This document shows, piece after piece, positions 33,839 to 41,567 of a DNA stretch of 64,000 nucleotides. Source of the stretch: JAJPHW01 sp963771505 (GTDB lineage Bacteria > Acidobacteriota > Terriglobia > Terriglobales > Acidobacteriaceae); contig CAVYTO010000002.1 in NCBI GenBank assembly GCA_963771505.1, positions 682,001-746,000 on the forward strand, in the 5' to 3' direction. The notes beneath the pieces were generated by a model. It did not search any database and was not told where the DNA came from. It worked only from the letters and a program-made list of their open reading frames with translations. Each line of letters begins with the position of its first letter. Positions within the stretch are counted from its first letter, which is position 1. The position numbers and the translations under genes were made by a program.

Positions 33839-34210
33839 TTGTCGTTAACCATCACATCCACGCATGCCAGCTTCGTCACGACGGCCAAAGCCGATTTTGC
33901 GGGCCCGCACCCGGAACGGCGCAAAAATCGCCGATTCCCGCTGCGACAGCCTGCAATGATCCGTTACATGGACGGCGTCGATCTCGAATTGCCCGCCTAC
34001 ACCATCAACGCCTGCGTCGACGGTGTGCTGCTCAGCGTCGACTCTTCCCTTCCCACCGGGTCGGATGTTCGGGTTTCCATTTCCATGCAAAAAGACGGCT
34101 TGGAAAGTGTCCGGCTTCGCGGATCGGGAAAAGTTGTGCGCTCGGAAATCACGGCTACGGGCCGATTTGGCGTAGCCGTAAAGTTCGACAAGCCCATGAT
34201 GTCAACGTAA
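33839..34210 (+). CDS. PilZ domain protein
   Basis: A 123-residue protein consisting of a single PilZ domain. The N-terminal RxxxR cyclic-di-GMP motif is in ERRKNRRFPL. The second motif, normally D/N-x-S-x-x-G, reads NACVDG, with Cys replacing Ser. The fold otherwise continues with alternating strands. A PilZ protein at the end of a glycan locus suggests that polymer production or export answers to cyclic di-GMP, although the altered motif could weaken binding. The start is a TTG and is the only one that leaves the arginine motif with a normal lead-in, so it is uncertain. A terminator-like hairpin follows. Confidence 0.78.
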   Translation: MSLTITSTHASFVTTAKADFAGPHPERRKNRRFPLRQPAMIRYMDGVDLELPAYTINACVDGVLLSVDSSLPTGSDVRVSISMQKDGLESVRLRGSGKVVRSEITATGRFGVAVKFDKPMMST

Positions 34211-34230
34211 GCATTTCATTCATCCGCTTC

Positions 34231-34274
34231 AAAAAGCCGCATGCTTCTTTTCCCAGGAAGCCTCTGCGGCTTTT
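34231..34274 (+). terminator. Intrinsic terminator after the PilZ gene
   Basis: AGCCGCA at the left pairs with TGCGGCT at the right, with an inner GCTTC/GAAGC stem. The right arm runs directly into TTTT and the left arm is preceded by AAAAA, so it could also serve the opposite strand. It sits 20 bases after the PilZ stop and probably ends the main glycan transcript. Confidence 0.8.
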
Positions 34275-34521
34275 CTGCTTGTTAGACGGCGCAAGTCCCC
34301 ATAACACTGGCTAAGGTGTCCATCCCGCTTCCCCCTGCCTTGCCCGGAACTCATTCCATCCATTACAACTGTTCTATGCCCTTAAGTAATTGACGCCAAA
34401 TCCCAAGGGCAAAAGCAACGCAACTTTTCTTTACAAATGGGTTTCATTCAAGTGCCCCAGCCATGCCTGGCGGGGTACTGTGACATTTCGCCTTTAGGCA
34501 CAGCATTTATCGGAGACAATT
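34275..34521 (+). promoter_or_regulatory. Leader region of the first GH39-like gene
   Basis: No gene is seen between the terminator and 34522. The stretch contains a small hairpin (CCCCAGCC with GGCGGGG, 34455-34475) and a good ribosome site GGAG at 34512-34515, 6 bases before the ATG. A promoter must lie here because the upstream terminator is strong, but I cannot name its boxes. I looked for a cyclic-di-GMP riboswitch core and found none. Confidence 0.4.
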
Positions 34522-35922
34522 ATGTACAAGATCCCCCAAGCAGTCGGAACCCTGGTTCTTTGCTCGATCATGTTCGCATGCGGAGGCGGAAGTAGCTCAT
34601 CGCAGCTCGCTAAAAACGGCGGAACTCCGGGCGGCGGAACCCCACAGGACACGTTTTTCGCATTGAATATGGGACCTGCCAACCCATGGCCAAACACCAA
34701 AGGTATTAGTTTCGGGATATGGCGTTCGCTCGGCGCTCAACTTCGCTGGAGCGACCTCCAGCCGAACCAGCCTTCCGGCGGCGCCACCGCCAATCCGAAT
34801 GACCCGTCTTATGACTGGACCAGTTTGGACCGCTATTTCGCGTTAGCTACCGCTCACGGGCAAAAAATTCTATTCACGGCTTACTACACGCCAACTTGGG
34901 CATCGCAACAGCCATCGCAAACCTGCCAGGCTGGTACACCCGGTGGCCCCTCCACGGGCGGCTGCTATCCGCCGATTGATGTGGGATCAGGCGACCTGTA
35001 TTGGAAGGATTTTCTGGCCGCGCTTTATGCTCATGCCACCGCGAACGGCTGGCACATTGCCACTTACGAATGTTGGAATGAGCCGAACGTCAGTTCGGAG
35101 TATGCCGGCGCATTGTCCGATTTGAATACTCTTTGCTCCGATATGCGATCGACGATTCTCGCGGTCGATTCAACTGCAAAATTCACCACGCCCGCGCCAA
35201 CCAACGTGGGCCGGGGTTCAGCTGCGTGGCTCGGTACATGGATCAACAATGGCTACGCCAAAAGTGCAGACATCATCGCTTTTCACGGCTACGTTTGCGA
35301 CGATCCGTCCACATGCACCGCGTCTAGCGCGGAGCTCATCTCGAGCGTTGTGCTGGGTCCGCTTCAGCAGCTGGTGAGCCAGACAGCCGGCACCGCCAAC
35401 GATGTCACCTCGATGCCGCTGTGGGACACAGAAGGCAGCGACGATACTGCTAAGGACATCCCGATTTCCGACCCCGACCTTCACGCTGCATTTTATGCCC
35501 GATTTGCATTGCTCCAACAGTCAGATAATATCGCTACCTTTGCCTACTGGGGATGGAATTTTGGCAATGGCATCAGTTTGCTCGATTTAAATACGGGGCA
35601 ATTGAATGCCGCGGGCCTTGCATGGCAGCAGCTTTACAACTGGACAGTCGGCGCCAAGTACGGAACTCCGGGTTGCGGCCCAAGTAATGGAACTTCGGTC
35701 TACACCTGTAATCTCACCGCCCAGGGCGGAGGTGCGGAAATGATCGTCTGGGATTCCGCAAATGTAAACTCATGCAGCAACGACGTGTGCGGAAATACAA
35801 CGTTTGCCATTCCCTCCGGTTCGTCATTTTCAAAGTGCACCGATCTCGCTGGCAACTCCTGCACTGGCGGTATCTCGGGAGGAGCGGTAACCGTAGGAGC
35901 GAAGCCGGTTCTGCTTCAGTAG
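34522..35922 (+). CDS. GH39-like glycoside hydrolase, likely lipoprotein
   Basis: A 466-residue exported protein. The N-terminus is a short hydrophobic helix ending in FAC-GGG, a possible lipobox with C20, followed by a Gly/Ser/Pro linker. The catalytic part looks like a (beta/alpha)8 barrel: ECWNEPNV with acid/base E187 and LWDTEGSDD with probable nucleophile E304. These spacings match the clan A (GH39/GH5) layout. A C-terminal beta domain carries paired cysteines. It would cut a glycan at the cell surface. A paralogue follows at 36138, and the pair sit directly downstream of the biosynthetic locus, so they may trim or degrade the polymer made there. Confidence 0.78.
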   Translation: MYKIPQAVGTLVLCSIMFACGGGSSSSQLAKNGGTPGGGTPQDTFFALNMGPANPWPNTKGISFGIWRSLGAQLRWSDLQPNQPSGGATANPNDPSYDWTSLDRYFALATAHGQKILFTAYYTPTWASQQPSQTCQAGTPGGPSTGGCYPPIDVGSGDLYWKDFLAALYAHATANGWHIATYECWNEPNVSSEYAGALSDLNTLCSDMRSTILAVDSTAKFTTPAPTNVGRGSAAWLGTWINNGYAKSADIIAFHGYVCDDPSTCTASSAELISSVVLGPLQQLVSQTAGTANDVTSMPLWDTEGSDDTAKDIPISDPDLHAAFYARFALLQQSDNIATFAYWGWNFGNGISLLDLNTGQLNAAGLAWQQLYNWTVGAKYGTPGCGPSNGTSVYTCNLTAQGGGAEMIVWDSANVNSCSNDVCGNTTFAIPSGSSFSKCTDLAGNSCTGGISGGAVTVGAKPVLLQ

Positions 35923-35941
35923 TGCGTTTTAGGAGATTTCC

Positions 35942-35976
35942 CGGTGGCCACTCAATTTGGGTGGCCATCCGCTTTT
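35942..35976 (+). terminator. Intrinsic terminator after the first GH39-like gene
   Basis: CGGTGGCCAC pairs with GTGGCCATCCG, a ten-base-pair stem with one bulge and a 9-base loop, followed by CTTTT. It sits 20 bases after the stop codon. Confidence 0.72.
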
Positions 35977-36074
35977 GGGCTGGATTTAGAGCCTCGCTGC
36001 GTAGCTTTGGATGGTTCACGGTTTATCGAATCACACGGTTTGCTCCGATTGGCGTTAGGTCCGTTTTTGGGTGG

Positions 36075-36128
36075 CGCAGCGGTTTGCCGCTGCGATAATA
36101 GTTCATCCAAGTAGCGGCTTGAGCCGCT
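36075..36128 (+). repeat. Paired short hairpins of the GGCT/AGCC repeat family
   Basis: There are two perfect hairpins in a row: CGCAGCGG-tttg-CCGCTGCG at 36075-36094, and AGCGGCT-tg-AGCCGCT at 36113-36128. The second has the same arms as the hairpin at 45233-45248. They lie just upstream of the ATG at 36138, so they may affect translation as well as being mobile-repeat relics. Confidence 0.7.
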
Positions 36129-36137
36129 GAGGTCTGA

Positions 36138-37568
36138 ATGAAGCTATTGGCCGTCTTCGTCATTCTTTTTGCGTCCGCAATCTCCCACGCCCAGATCACG
36201 CGCGACTTCTTTGCGTTCGATATGAACAAGACCTCCCACGTCGGCGGCCAACAGTCCCCCTGGCCGGATGACTGTTGCCGCGACCAATCTACGCCAGTTC
36301 ATTTCGGCGCGTGGCGCAGTCTTGGCGCACAAGTGAATTGGTATCAGATTGCCGCTGGCTCGGACTTCCACGGGGCCAATTGCCCCCCGAAAAACGGATC
36401 TGATCCTCACGATCCCTGCTACCACTGGGAGCGCCTCGACGGATATCTGCGCCAGGCCGCAGCCTTCCACGAAGAAACCATTTACACGGTCTTCGACACT
36501 CCCGGCTTCGCCAACCGAAGCGCGGGAACTGAGTATCCGCCCGTTGAGGTAAACAGTACCGATCAATTTCTGAAGGATTTCGTGACCGCGCTGTATCGCC
36601 ACACCAGCGACGGCGGATGGCACATTAAGTATTGGGAATGCTGGAACGAGCCCGACGTTCGCGGAGAATACAAAGGGACGATCGCGGAATTAGTGAACAT
36701 GTGCCGCGACATCAAGAACACAATTCATCCGCTGGATCCGAGCGCCCAATTTGTTTCTCCGGGATTTACTTCTCTCAGCATTCTGGGTTATCACGCTGAC
36801 ATCGATCCGATGAGTTGCTCACGATCGCAGTGCAGCATGATGCAGCAATACCTCGCCGCCGGGGGCAGTCAGTATGCCGACATCATCGGATACCACGGAT
36901 ACGGATTTCCCGACCCGGTCGACCCGCTGTTCGATAGCAAGCTCCCGGCCAGCATGATTCGCTTGAATGTTCCTAACATCGCTGCCCACGTCAGCGACAT
37001 CGTAAAAAAAACCGGCAACGCAGGCAAGCCGATTTGGATGACGGAAGGCGGCGACGATCTTCCGCCCACATCGCAGAATGCATTAGCAAATGACGACCGC
37101 CATGCCGCTTTTGTCGGCCGCTATCTTCTGCAATTTATGGGACGCGGTACGGCGCTGGTCACGTGGTACGGGTGGGATTTCGGCGGTCCCCATGCGCTAC
37201 TGGCCGACCACACTGGCATCGCCAACGATCGCCTTAACAAAGGTGGGATGGCCTTTCGGCAGATCTATTCCTGGACGGTCGACAAAGGCGCCACGATGGT
37301 CGAGCCTTGCTCTGCTCAAGGCACGATATTCACGTGCACGTTGCAAGATTCGAAGGGGAACCAGATGTCGGCGATCTACGACACTTCGAAAGACTGCAAC
37401 GGCTCCGCTCCATGCGAGACGGCGATGAAGAAAGTCCCGGCGCAGTTCAATCGCTGGACCGATCTTGAAGGCAAAATCCATGAGGTGGCAGACGGGCAGG
37501 TCCCTGTTGGCAGGAAGCCAATTTTGCTAGAAGCTGCGGCGCGACCCGGCAAGCAACCAGGCAAATAG
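36138..37568 (+). CDS. GH39-like glycoside hydrolase, secreted
   Basis: A 476-residue protein with a clear Sec signal peptide ending SHAQ. The catalytic glutamates are E171 in ECWNEPDV and E303 in WMTEGGDD, matching E187 and E304 of the neighbouring paralogue. Cysteine pairs occur early (DDCCRDQ, NCPPK) and late. It is shorter at the N-terminus than the lipoprotein paralogue and appears to be released rather than anchored. A role as an endo- or exo-glycosidase on the locus polymer is inferred from position. Substrate specificity cannot be predicted from these motifs. It ends at a bidirectional terminator facing the minus-strand Vgb-like gene. Confidence 0.78.
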   Translation: MKLLAVFVILFASAISHAQITRDFFAFDMNKTSHVGGQQSPWPDDCCRDQSTPVHFGAWRSLGAQVNWYQIAAGSDFHGANCPPKNGSDPHDPCYHWERLDGYLRQAAAFHEETIYTVFDTPGFANRSAGTEYPPVEVNSTDQFLKDFVTALYRHTSDGGWHIKYWECWNEPDVRGEYKGTIAELVNMCRDIKNTIHPLDPSAQFVSPGFTSLSILGYHADIDPMSCSRSQCSMMQQYLAAGGSQYADIIGYHGYGFPDPVDPLFDSKLPASMIRLNVPNIAAHVSDIVKKTGNAGKPIWMTEGGDDLPPTSQNALANDDRHAAFVGRYLLQFMGRGTALVTWYGWDFGGPHALLADHTGIANDRLNKGGMAFRQIYSWTVDKGATMVEPCSAQGTIFTCTLQDSKGNQMSAIYDTSKDCNGSAPCETAMKKVPAQFNRWTDLEGKIHEVADGQVPVGRKPILLEAAARPGKQPGK

Positions 37569-37570
37569 AA

Positions 37571-37592
37571 AAGGCGGACCGAAGTCCGCCTT
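37571..37592. terminator. Bidirectional terminator between convergent genes
   Basis: A perfect nine-base-pair stem, AAGGCGGAC with GTCCGCCTT, closes a CGAA loop. It has A-rich and T-rich flanks on the two sides and lies between the plus-strand GH39-like gene and the minus-strand Vgb-like gene. Confidence 0.82.
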
Positions 37593-37612
37593 CCTGGATT
37601 AATGCCAAACGC

Positions 37613-38788
37613 TTACTTCTGCTGTGCCGGAGCGATCGTGCCGATCTTGCTGCCGTAGTATTCGGCAAACACTACAGCCGTGCTGTTGCCGTTCATTCCC
37701 AGCGGACCGCTGCCAGCCGTCGGCAACTGCCACTCAGTGAATCCGCCCGTGATTACGCCCGTGACCGTTGTGATGGTCGGAGTCTCTGCGATGGCGCCAC
37801 CAGTCTTAAGGGTGAAAGGCATCGCGGTCACCGGCGTAACGACCGGAGTTTCCATCACCGGCACTGGAGGCTTGATGCTCTTGATCGTTCCCTTCTGTAG
37901 CGTCGTATTCAGGAATCCAATCTTGGTGCCGCCTCGTTCGGAGAAATTCATCAGGTCCGGGCCAGCCAGCCACACATCCGGGATATCTGCATTTGCTGTT
38001 GGAGCCGGCCAAAGGGTGACAGTATTGAGTCCGGGCGTTAATACGCCCACGTAACTGGTGGCCAGATCGCCAAAATAGATCAGCGGCGTGCCGTCAGTAT
38101 TTGGGTAGTAGTGAATGTGCTCAACCTGGCGCACGACAGGAATCGGCCATTCTGTGATGTTGTTGGTCGAAGTATCGAGCAGAGCAATTTTGTGCGCCGC
38201 GAGTTCGGCAAAATAAATCAGCGTGGTCCCCGGAATCACAGAAACGCCGCGCGGTAATGAGTTAGCAGTGGGAACCGTCCACTCAGTAATCGCCGGACCG
38301 CCTACTGCATTCGGGTCCAGCATCGCGACTTTGTTGGCCAGAGTCTCGCTGAAATAATAGACCGGCGTAAGTCCGGTGCTAGAGAGCATTGTGTCTAGAT
38401 GGATCGGTCCAGACTTGGCGGTAGGCACCATGTATGCCGTGAGCTGGGATGTGGTGGCATTCGGGTTCACCACACCTATAAAGTTTCCACTGTAGCCGCA
38501 GAACACGATGTTTCCGGCTGCATCCAGAACGATGCCGTGCGGCAATGATCCCGAAGGAAGCGTCCACTCCTGAACAGTGTTGGCCGAGGTATTGAGTTCG
38601 CCAATCCGGTTCTTCGTGCTCTCAGTGAAGTAGAACTGAGTTCCGCTGAGAGGGACGACGTGCAACGGCTGGCTATTGGCCGACGGCGTTGCCCACTCAG
38701 AAATTGTGTAATTTGACTGCGCAAATGCCGAACCTAACATGGCCACGGCCAACGTCGCTGCTCCGGCTAAAATCTTCGAAACTTTCAT
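37613..38788 (-). CDS. Secreted Vgb-like beta-propeller protein
   Basis: A 391-residue protein with a signal peptide (ATLAVAMLGSAFAQ) and about six blades built on the repeat I-x-E-W-x-x-P-T-A-N-S-x-P, as in virginiamycin B lyase-like proteins. An example is ITEWTVPTANSLPRGV. The last hundred residues leave the repeat and contain a Pro/Val/Thr-rich linker before one final blade. The catalytic histidine of true Vgb cannot be confirmed, so lyase activity should not be assumed. Many acidobacteria encode such propellers outside the cell with unknown ligands. GAGAGGAAA lies before the start, and the gene is 104 bases downstream of the next minus-strand gene. Confidence 0.72.
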   Translation of the reverse strand: MKVSKILAGAATLAVAMLGSAFAQSNYTISEWATPSANSQPLHVVPLSGTQFYFTESTKNRIGELNTSANTVQEWTLPSGSLPHGIVLDAAGNIVFCGYSGNFIGVVNPNATTSQLTAYMVPTAKSGPIHLDTMLSSTGLTPVYYFSETLANKVAMLDPNAVGGPAITEWTVPTANSLPRGVSVIPGTTLIYFAELAAHKIALLDTSTNNITEWPIPVVRQVEHIHYYPNTDGTPLIYFGDLATSYVGVLTPGLNTVTLWPAPTANADIPDVWLAGPDLMNFSERGGTKIGFLNTTLQKGTIKSIKPPVPVMETPVVTPVTAMPFTLKTGGAIAETPTITTVTGVITGGFTEWQLPTAGSGPLGMNGNSTAVVFAEYYGSKIGTIAPAQQK

Positions 38789-38892
38789 TTTCCCAATTTC
38801 CTCTCAGGTAACTCGAACTTAGCTAACAAACGGCCGGAGGTAGAACCCTATGAGGCTACTACCCGGTCAACTGCAAAATCAAGCGAAAACCG

Positions 38893-40374
38893 CTACTGGC
38901 AGCCTGTTACCTTGAAATGGCTGACGCGCGTTTGCCATGTATGACTTGTTCCTGTCTGGTTCGTGTCGAAGTACTCATTTACGTACCAAAATGTGCAATC
39001 ATCTGCAGGATCGACGGTCATACTCGTGTAACCGCCCCAGTGCGAAGAGTTTTCTTCGTCTGCCGTCCCAGCCAATAATGTGAATTCCTTCGGCGTTCCT
39101 CCGCTCTGCAGATTCACGGTCGCGGCGTTGATCGACGGGTGCAAGTTGACCGATGAGATGCTGTAGCCCATCGCCATGTTCGCCAATTTATCTTGCGCGG
39201 CGCTCGGCACCCATCGGAAGTGGTTCTTGTCCGGGCTGAACGTTCCGAAGTTGGCGATGTTCAAATCGCTTCCGCCGGTGGAGCGCAGCTCGTACCAGCG
39301 AATCCCGGTCTGTATACCAGTCGGCGCGACCTGGACCGCGTGAGTCACGAGAAATGACTCGTACCCGGGAAACTGACGGAACGCGAACCGATGCATCAAG
39401 CGATCGCCAAGTGAATCCACTCGATTGCCTGTCTGTGGCGTGGTCGGCTGAGGCACGCAGTAGGTGTTTGTAGGATTTTTTACCGTGTAGCAGCCCGGCT
39501 GATAGCTCGTAACGGTCAACGGCGTCGGTCCGGTGAAAGTCGAATTCGCGGGCGCGGTCCAATCCACATGAAACTGCCAGAGATTCAGCGAAGTCGACGT
39601 GGTCGCCGTTCCGCTGGGATTTTCAATGCTCACAAATTCTTCAGGCGAACCGACCGCCGGTGGCGTAGATCCCTCAATGTCGGCTGGCAACAGGCTGTGC
39701 CCCAAAAACAGCGGCCCGAGCGTTTGCGGATACGGGAAACATTGCGGAGTTCTCGCTGTTGCGCCATTTAACATATTGACGCGATCAAAAGCGCACACCA
39801 GTACGCCGCTTTCCATGAAGCCGCGTTTCTGATTTTCGAGATCGAGCGTCACGTAGTAGGCATCAGGCCAGGTCGCGATCTTCGGATAATCCGGATAGTA
39901 GGTAATCTTCCCAAACGTGATTAACGGATTCAGCGGCAGCTCGTACGTGTACCACTGAAATGTGGGAGAAGTGAGATCATCGGTGTTCGAAATCGCAACG
40001 CAGTAATAATAAGACGGGCCGCCCTCGCGAAGTCCAATCATCCAGCGTGAAGCCAGGTGATCGAACAGGATCACTCCATTGCCGCCGCCAGTCGTGCAAT
40101 TCGGCATGTTGTTCTCAGCCCACGGCGTGGTTCCGCGCTGCGGATTCGGATAAACCGGCAATCCGGTAACTTTGTCGTATCCCTGGTAAGCCTGATCCAC
40201 CCACTCAAGATATTGCAGGGTCCCGACGGCACCGTTGGGATCAACCGTGTATCCGGCCACGGGATCGTTCGAGGCATCGATGCCTTCGAATTGCGCGATG
40301 GATTGGGCCGTCGCTGCTCCACTCAGAAGGGTCCCAGCCACAAGAAGATTGAATAAAGTATTGCCGAAATTCAT
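38893..40374 (-). CDS. Secreted protein of unknown function
   Basis: A 493-residue exported protein with a signal peptide ending AATAQ. The mature part begins with FEGIDASNDPVAGYTVDPNGAVG. It has many Trp, Tyr and Asn residues and at least six cysteines, and looks like a large beta structure, perhaps a propeller. I recognise no catalytic motif. Similar full-length secreted proteins are common in soil acidobacteria as I remember them, without an assigned role. It is probably co-transcribed with the Vgb-like gene downstream. Confidence 0.62.
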   Translation of the reverse strand: MNFGNTLFNLLVAGTLLSGAATAQSIAQFEGIDASNDPVAGYTVDPNGAVGTLQYLEWVDQAYQGYDKVTGLPVYPNPQRGTTPWAENNMPNCTTGGGNGVILFDHLASRWMIGLREGGPSYYYCVAISNTDDLTSPTFQWYTYELPLNPLITFGKITYYPDYPKIATWPDAYYVTLDLENQKRGFMESGVLVCAFDRVNMLNGATARTPQCFPYPQTLGPLFLGHSLLPADIEGSTPPAVGSPEEFVSIENPSGTATTSTSLNLWQFHVDWTAPANSTFTGPTPLTVTSYQPGCYTVKNPTNTYCVPQPTTPQTGNRVDSLGDRLMHRFAFRQFPGYESFLVTHAVQVAPTGIQTGIRWYELRSTGGSDLNIANFGTFSPDKNHFRWVPSAAQDKLANMAMGYSISSVNLHPSINAATVNLQSGGTPKEFTLLAGTADEENSSHWGGYTSMTVDPADDCTFWYVNEYFDTNQTGTSHTWQTRVSHFKVTGCQ

Positions 40375-41002
40375 AAGAGCATCATTCCAGGGATCGCCGC
40401 AAACAAATTACTCGGGTTGCTGGGGGAATCGGCGGCCGAAGGGGGAACGCCACCGTTCATAGAGAATAACCGCTTAACACCTTCCCTGTCATGTGGAAGA
40501 AAGTCCCTGTTGGACGTAGGCGGGTCACTTTCGGGCGAGAAAGGGTCAACTTCCCCAAAAAACCCGGAGTCTGGCCAATAGGCTGGGTCGGGGCGATACC
40601 GTTTTAAGCACGACACATAATCGCGCCTATCCAGCCGTAAACAATTACTTTTCACAGAGTTAGAGCGATTAACCCACTTCGGCAAACATCCGCTCGGCCC
40701 TGACCCGCTCGCCGCACAGAGAACTTTTTGACCGCGTTTTGATGAGTCTTTCTACCCCTCGCCCGACCGCGCGAATTCCGGTACTATCATGTCAGTGGTT
40801 TTGTCAGTAATTTAAGAGCCGTGCAGGGTTGTTCCGCAGTGGTTCCTATAGCGCAGGCCGAATCTCCCTCAGTTATAAACAGGACACATTTTTTGTCGGA
40901 GAGATAACTGTTTTCATGGCCCTTGTAGTTCGATTCGTAGTGAAATGATCTGCAATTTTTGAACAATTTATTGCTGAGTAAGATCGTCCAGAGGCAATTT
41001 TA
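40375..41002. other. Large intergenic region between divergent genes
   Basis: About 630 bases without a convincing gene. The right half from about 40,780 becomes AT-rich, which is unusual here, and ends in a ribosome site (GAGG) before the SxtJ-like ATG. TCAGTGGTTTTGTCAGTAAT near 40,792 contains a short direct repeat (GTCAGT). Promoters for both flanking genes must lie here. I see no terminator, riboswitch core or RNA gene that I can name. Confidence 0.5.
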
Positions 41003-41392
41003 ATGGAATTTTTGAAGCGGAAAATCACCAAAGACCAGAGCCGCGACACCGGCATGGCCATGGTCCTGTTGCTGATGCTGTTCGCGGCTTCGCGCAAGCG
41101 CGAAGGCTATCTTTACGCGGCCATGATCGTTCACCTCGTGAACATGGTTGTGCCCAAGGTTTTCCATCCCATCGCGATTTTCTGGCTTGGTCTCTCCGAC
41201 GCCATGGGCGCGGTGATGTCAAAAGTTTTGCTTTCGATCGTTTTCTTTATAGTGGTCACGCCCATCGCCATCGTCCGCCGGCTCTCGGGAAAAGATTCCT
41301 TGAAGCTGCGCGCATTTAAATCCGGCACCGGATCCGCCATGTTGAAGCGCGACCATCTGTTTACCGCCAAGGACCTGGAAAGTCCTTACTAA
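41003..41392 (+). CDS. SxtJ-like small membrane protein
   Basis: A 129-residue protein with two or three hydrophobic helices (TGMAMVLLLMLFAAS, YLYAAMIVHLVNMVV, VLLSIVFFIVVTPIAIV). A basic C-terminal tail carries RRLSGKDSLKLRAFKSG. It matches my memory of the SxtJ family, a membrane protein of unknown role found beside carbamoyltransferases, including SxtI of saxitoxin clusters. A 49-residue partner and a carbamoyltransferase follow directly. It may seat the carbamoyltransferase at the membrane or take part in transfer to a lipid-linked sugar. This is inference. Confidence 0.78.
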   Translation: MEFLKRKITKDQSRDTGMAMVLLLMLFAASRKREGYLYAAMIVHLVNMVVPKVFHPIAIFWLGLSDAMGAVMSKVLLSIVFFIVVTPIAIVRRLSGKDSLKLRAFKSGTGSAMLKRDHLFTAKDLESPY

Positions 41393-41407
41393 TTTCAAGG
41401 AGTTGTT

Positions 41408-41557
41408 ATGGATTTTCTAAAAGATTTATGGGGATTTCTGAAGCAGCGGAAAAAATTCTGGCTGTTACCCATCATCGTCACCTTATTGGGACTTGGCGTT
41501 CTAATCGTGCTGGCCAGCGGTACCGCCATCGCCCCTTTTATCTACACACTTTTCTAA
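41408..41557 (+). CDS. 49-residue membrane peptide, DUF5989-like
   Basis: A very short gene with a strong ribosome site AAGGAG about 7 bases before the ATG. The peptide starts MDFLKDLWGFLKQRKKFWLL, has one membrane helix with small residues, and ends APFIYTLF. This layout (amphipathic start, KKFW, one helix, FIYTLF end) is what I remember of DUF5989 proteins, which accompany SxtJ and carbamoyltransferases. It sits 15 bases after the SxtJ-like stop and 10 bases before the carbamoyltransferase start, so the three form one translation unit. It is easily missed by gene callers that use a 60-residue floor. Confidence 0.82.
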   Translation: MDFLKDLWGFLKQRKKFWLLPIIVTLLGLGVLIVLASGTAIAPFIYTLF

Positions 41558-41567
41558 ACATAAAATT

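Noticed and set aside
34275..34521. Possible cyclic-di-GMP riboswitch before the GH39-like gene.
   Set aside because: AAGGGCAAAAGCAACGCAA is suggestive, but the paired core and tetraloop receptor of GEMM-type switches could not be found.
40371..40685. Minus-strand frame of 104 codons whose stop overlaps the start of the 493-residue secreted protein as ATGA.
   Set aside because: No ribosome site, no family resemblance and a low-complexity end; more likely a chance frame in the upstream leader.
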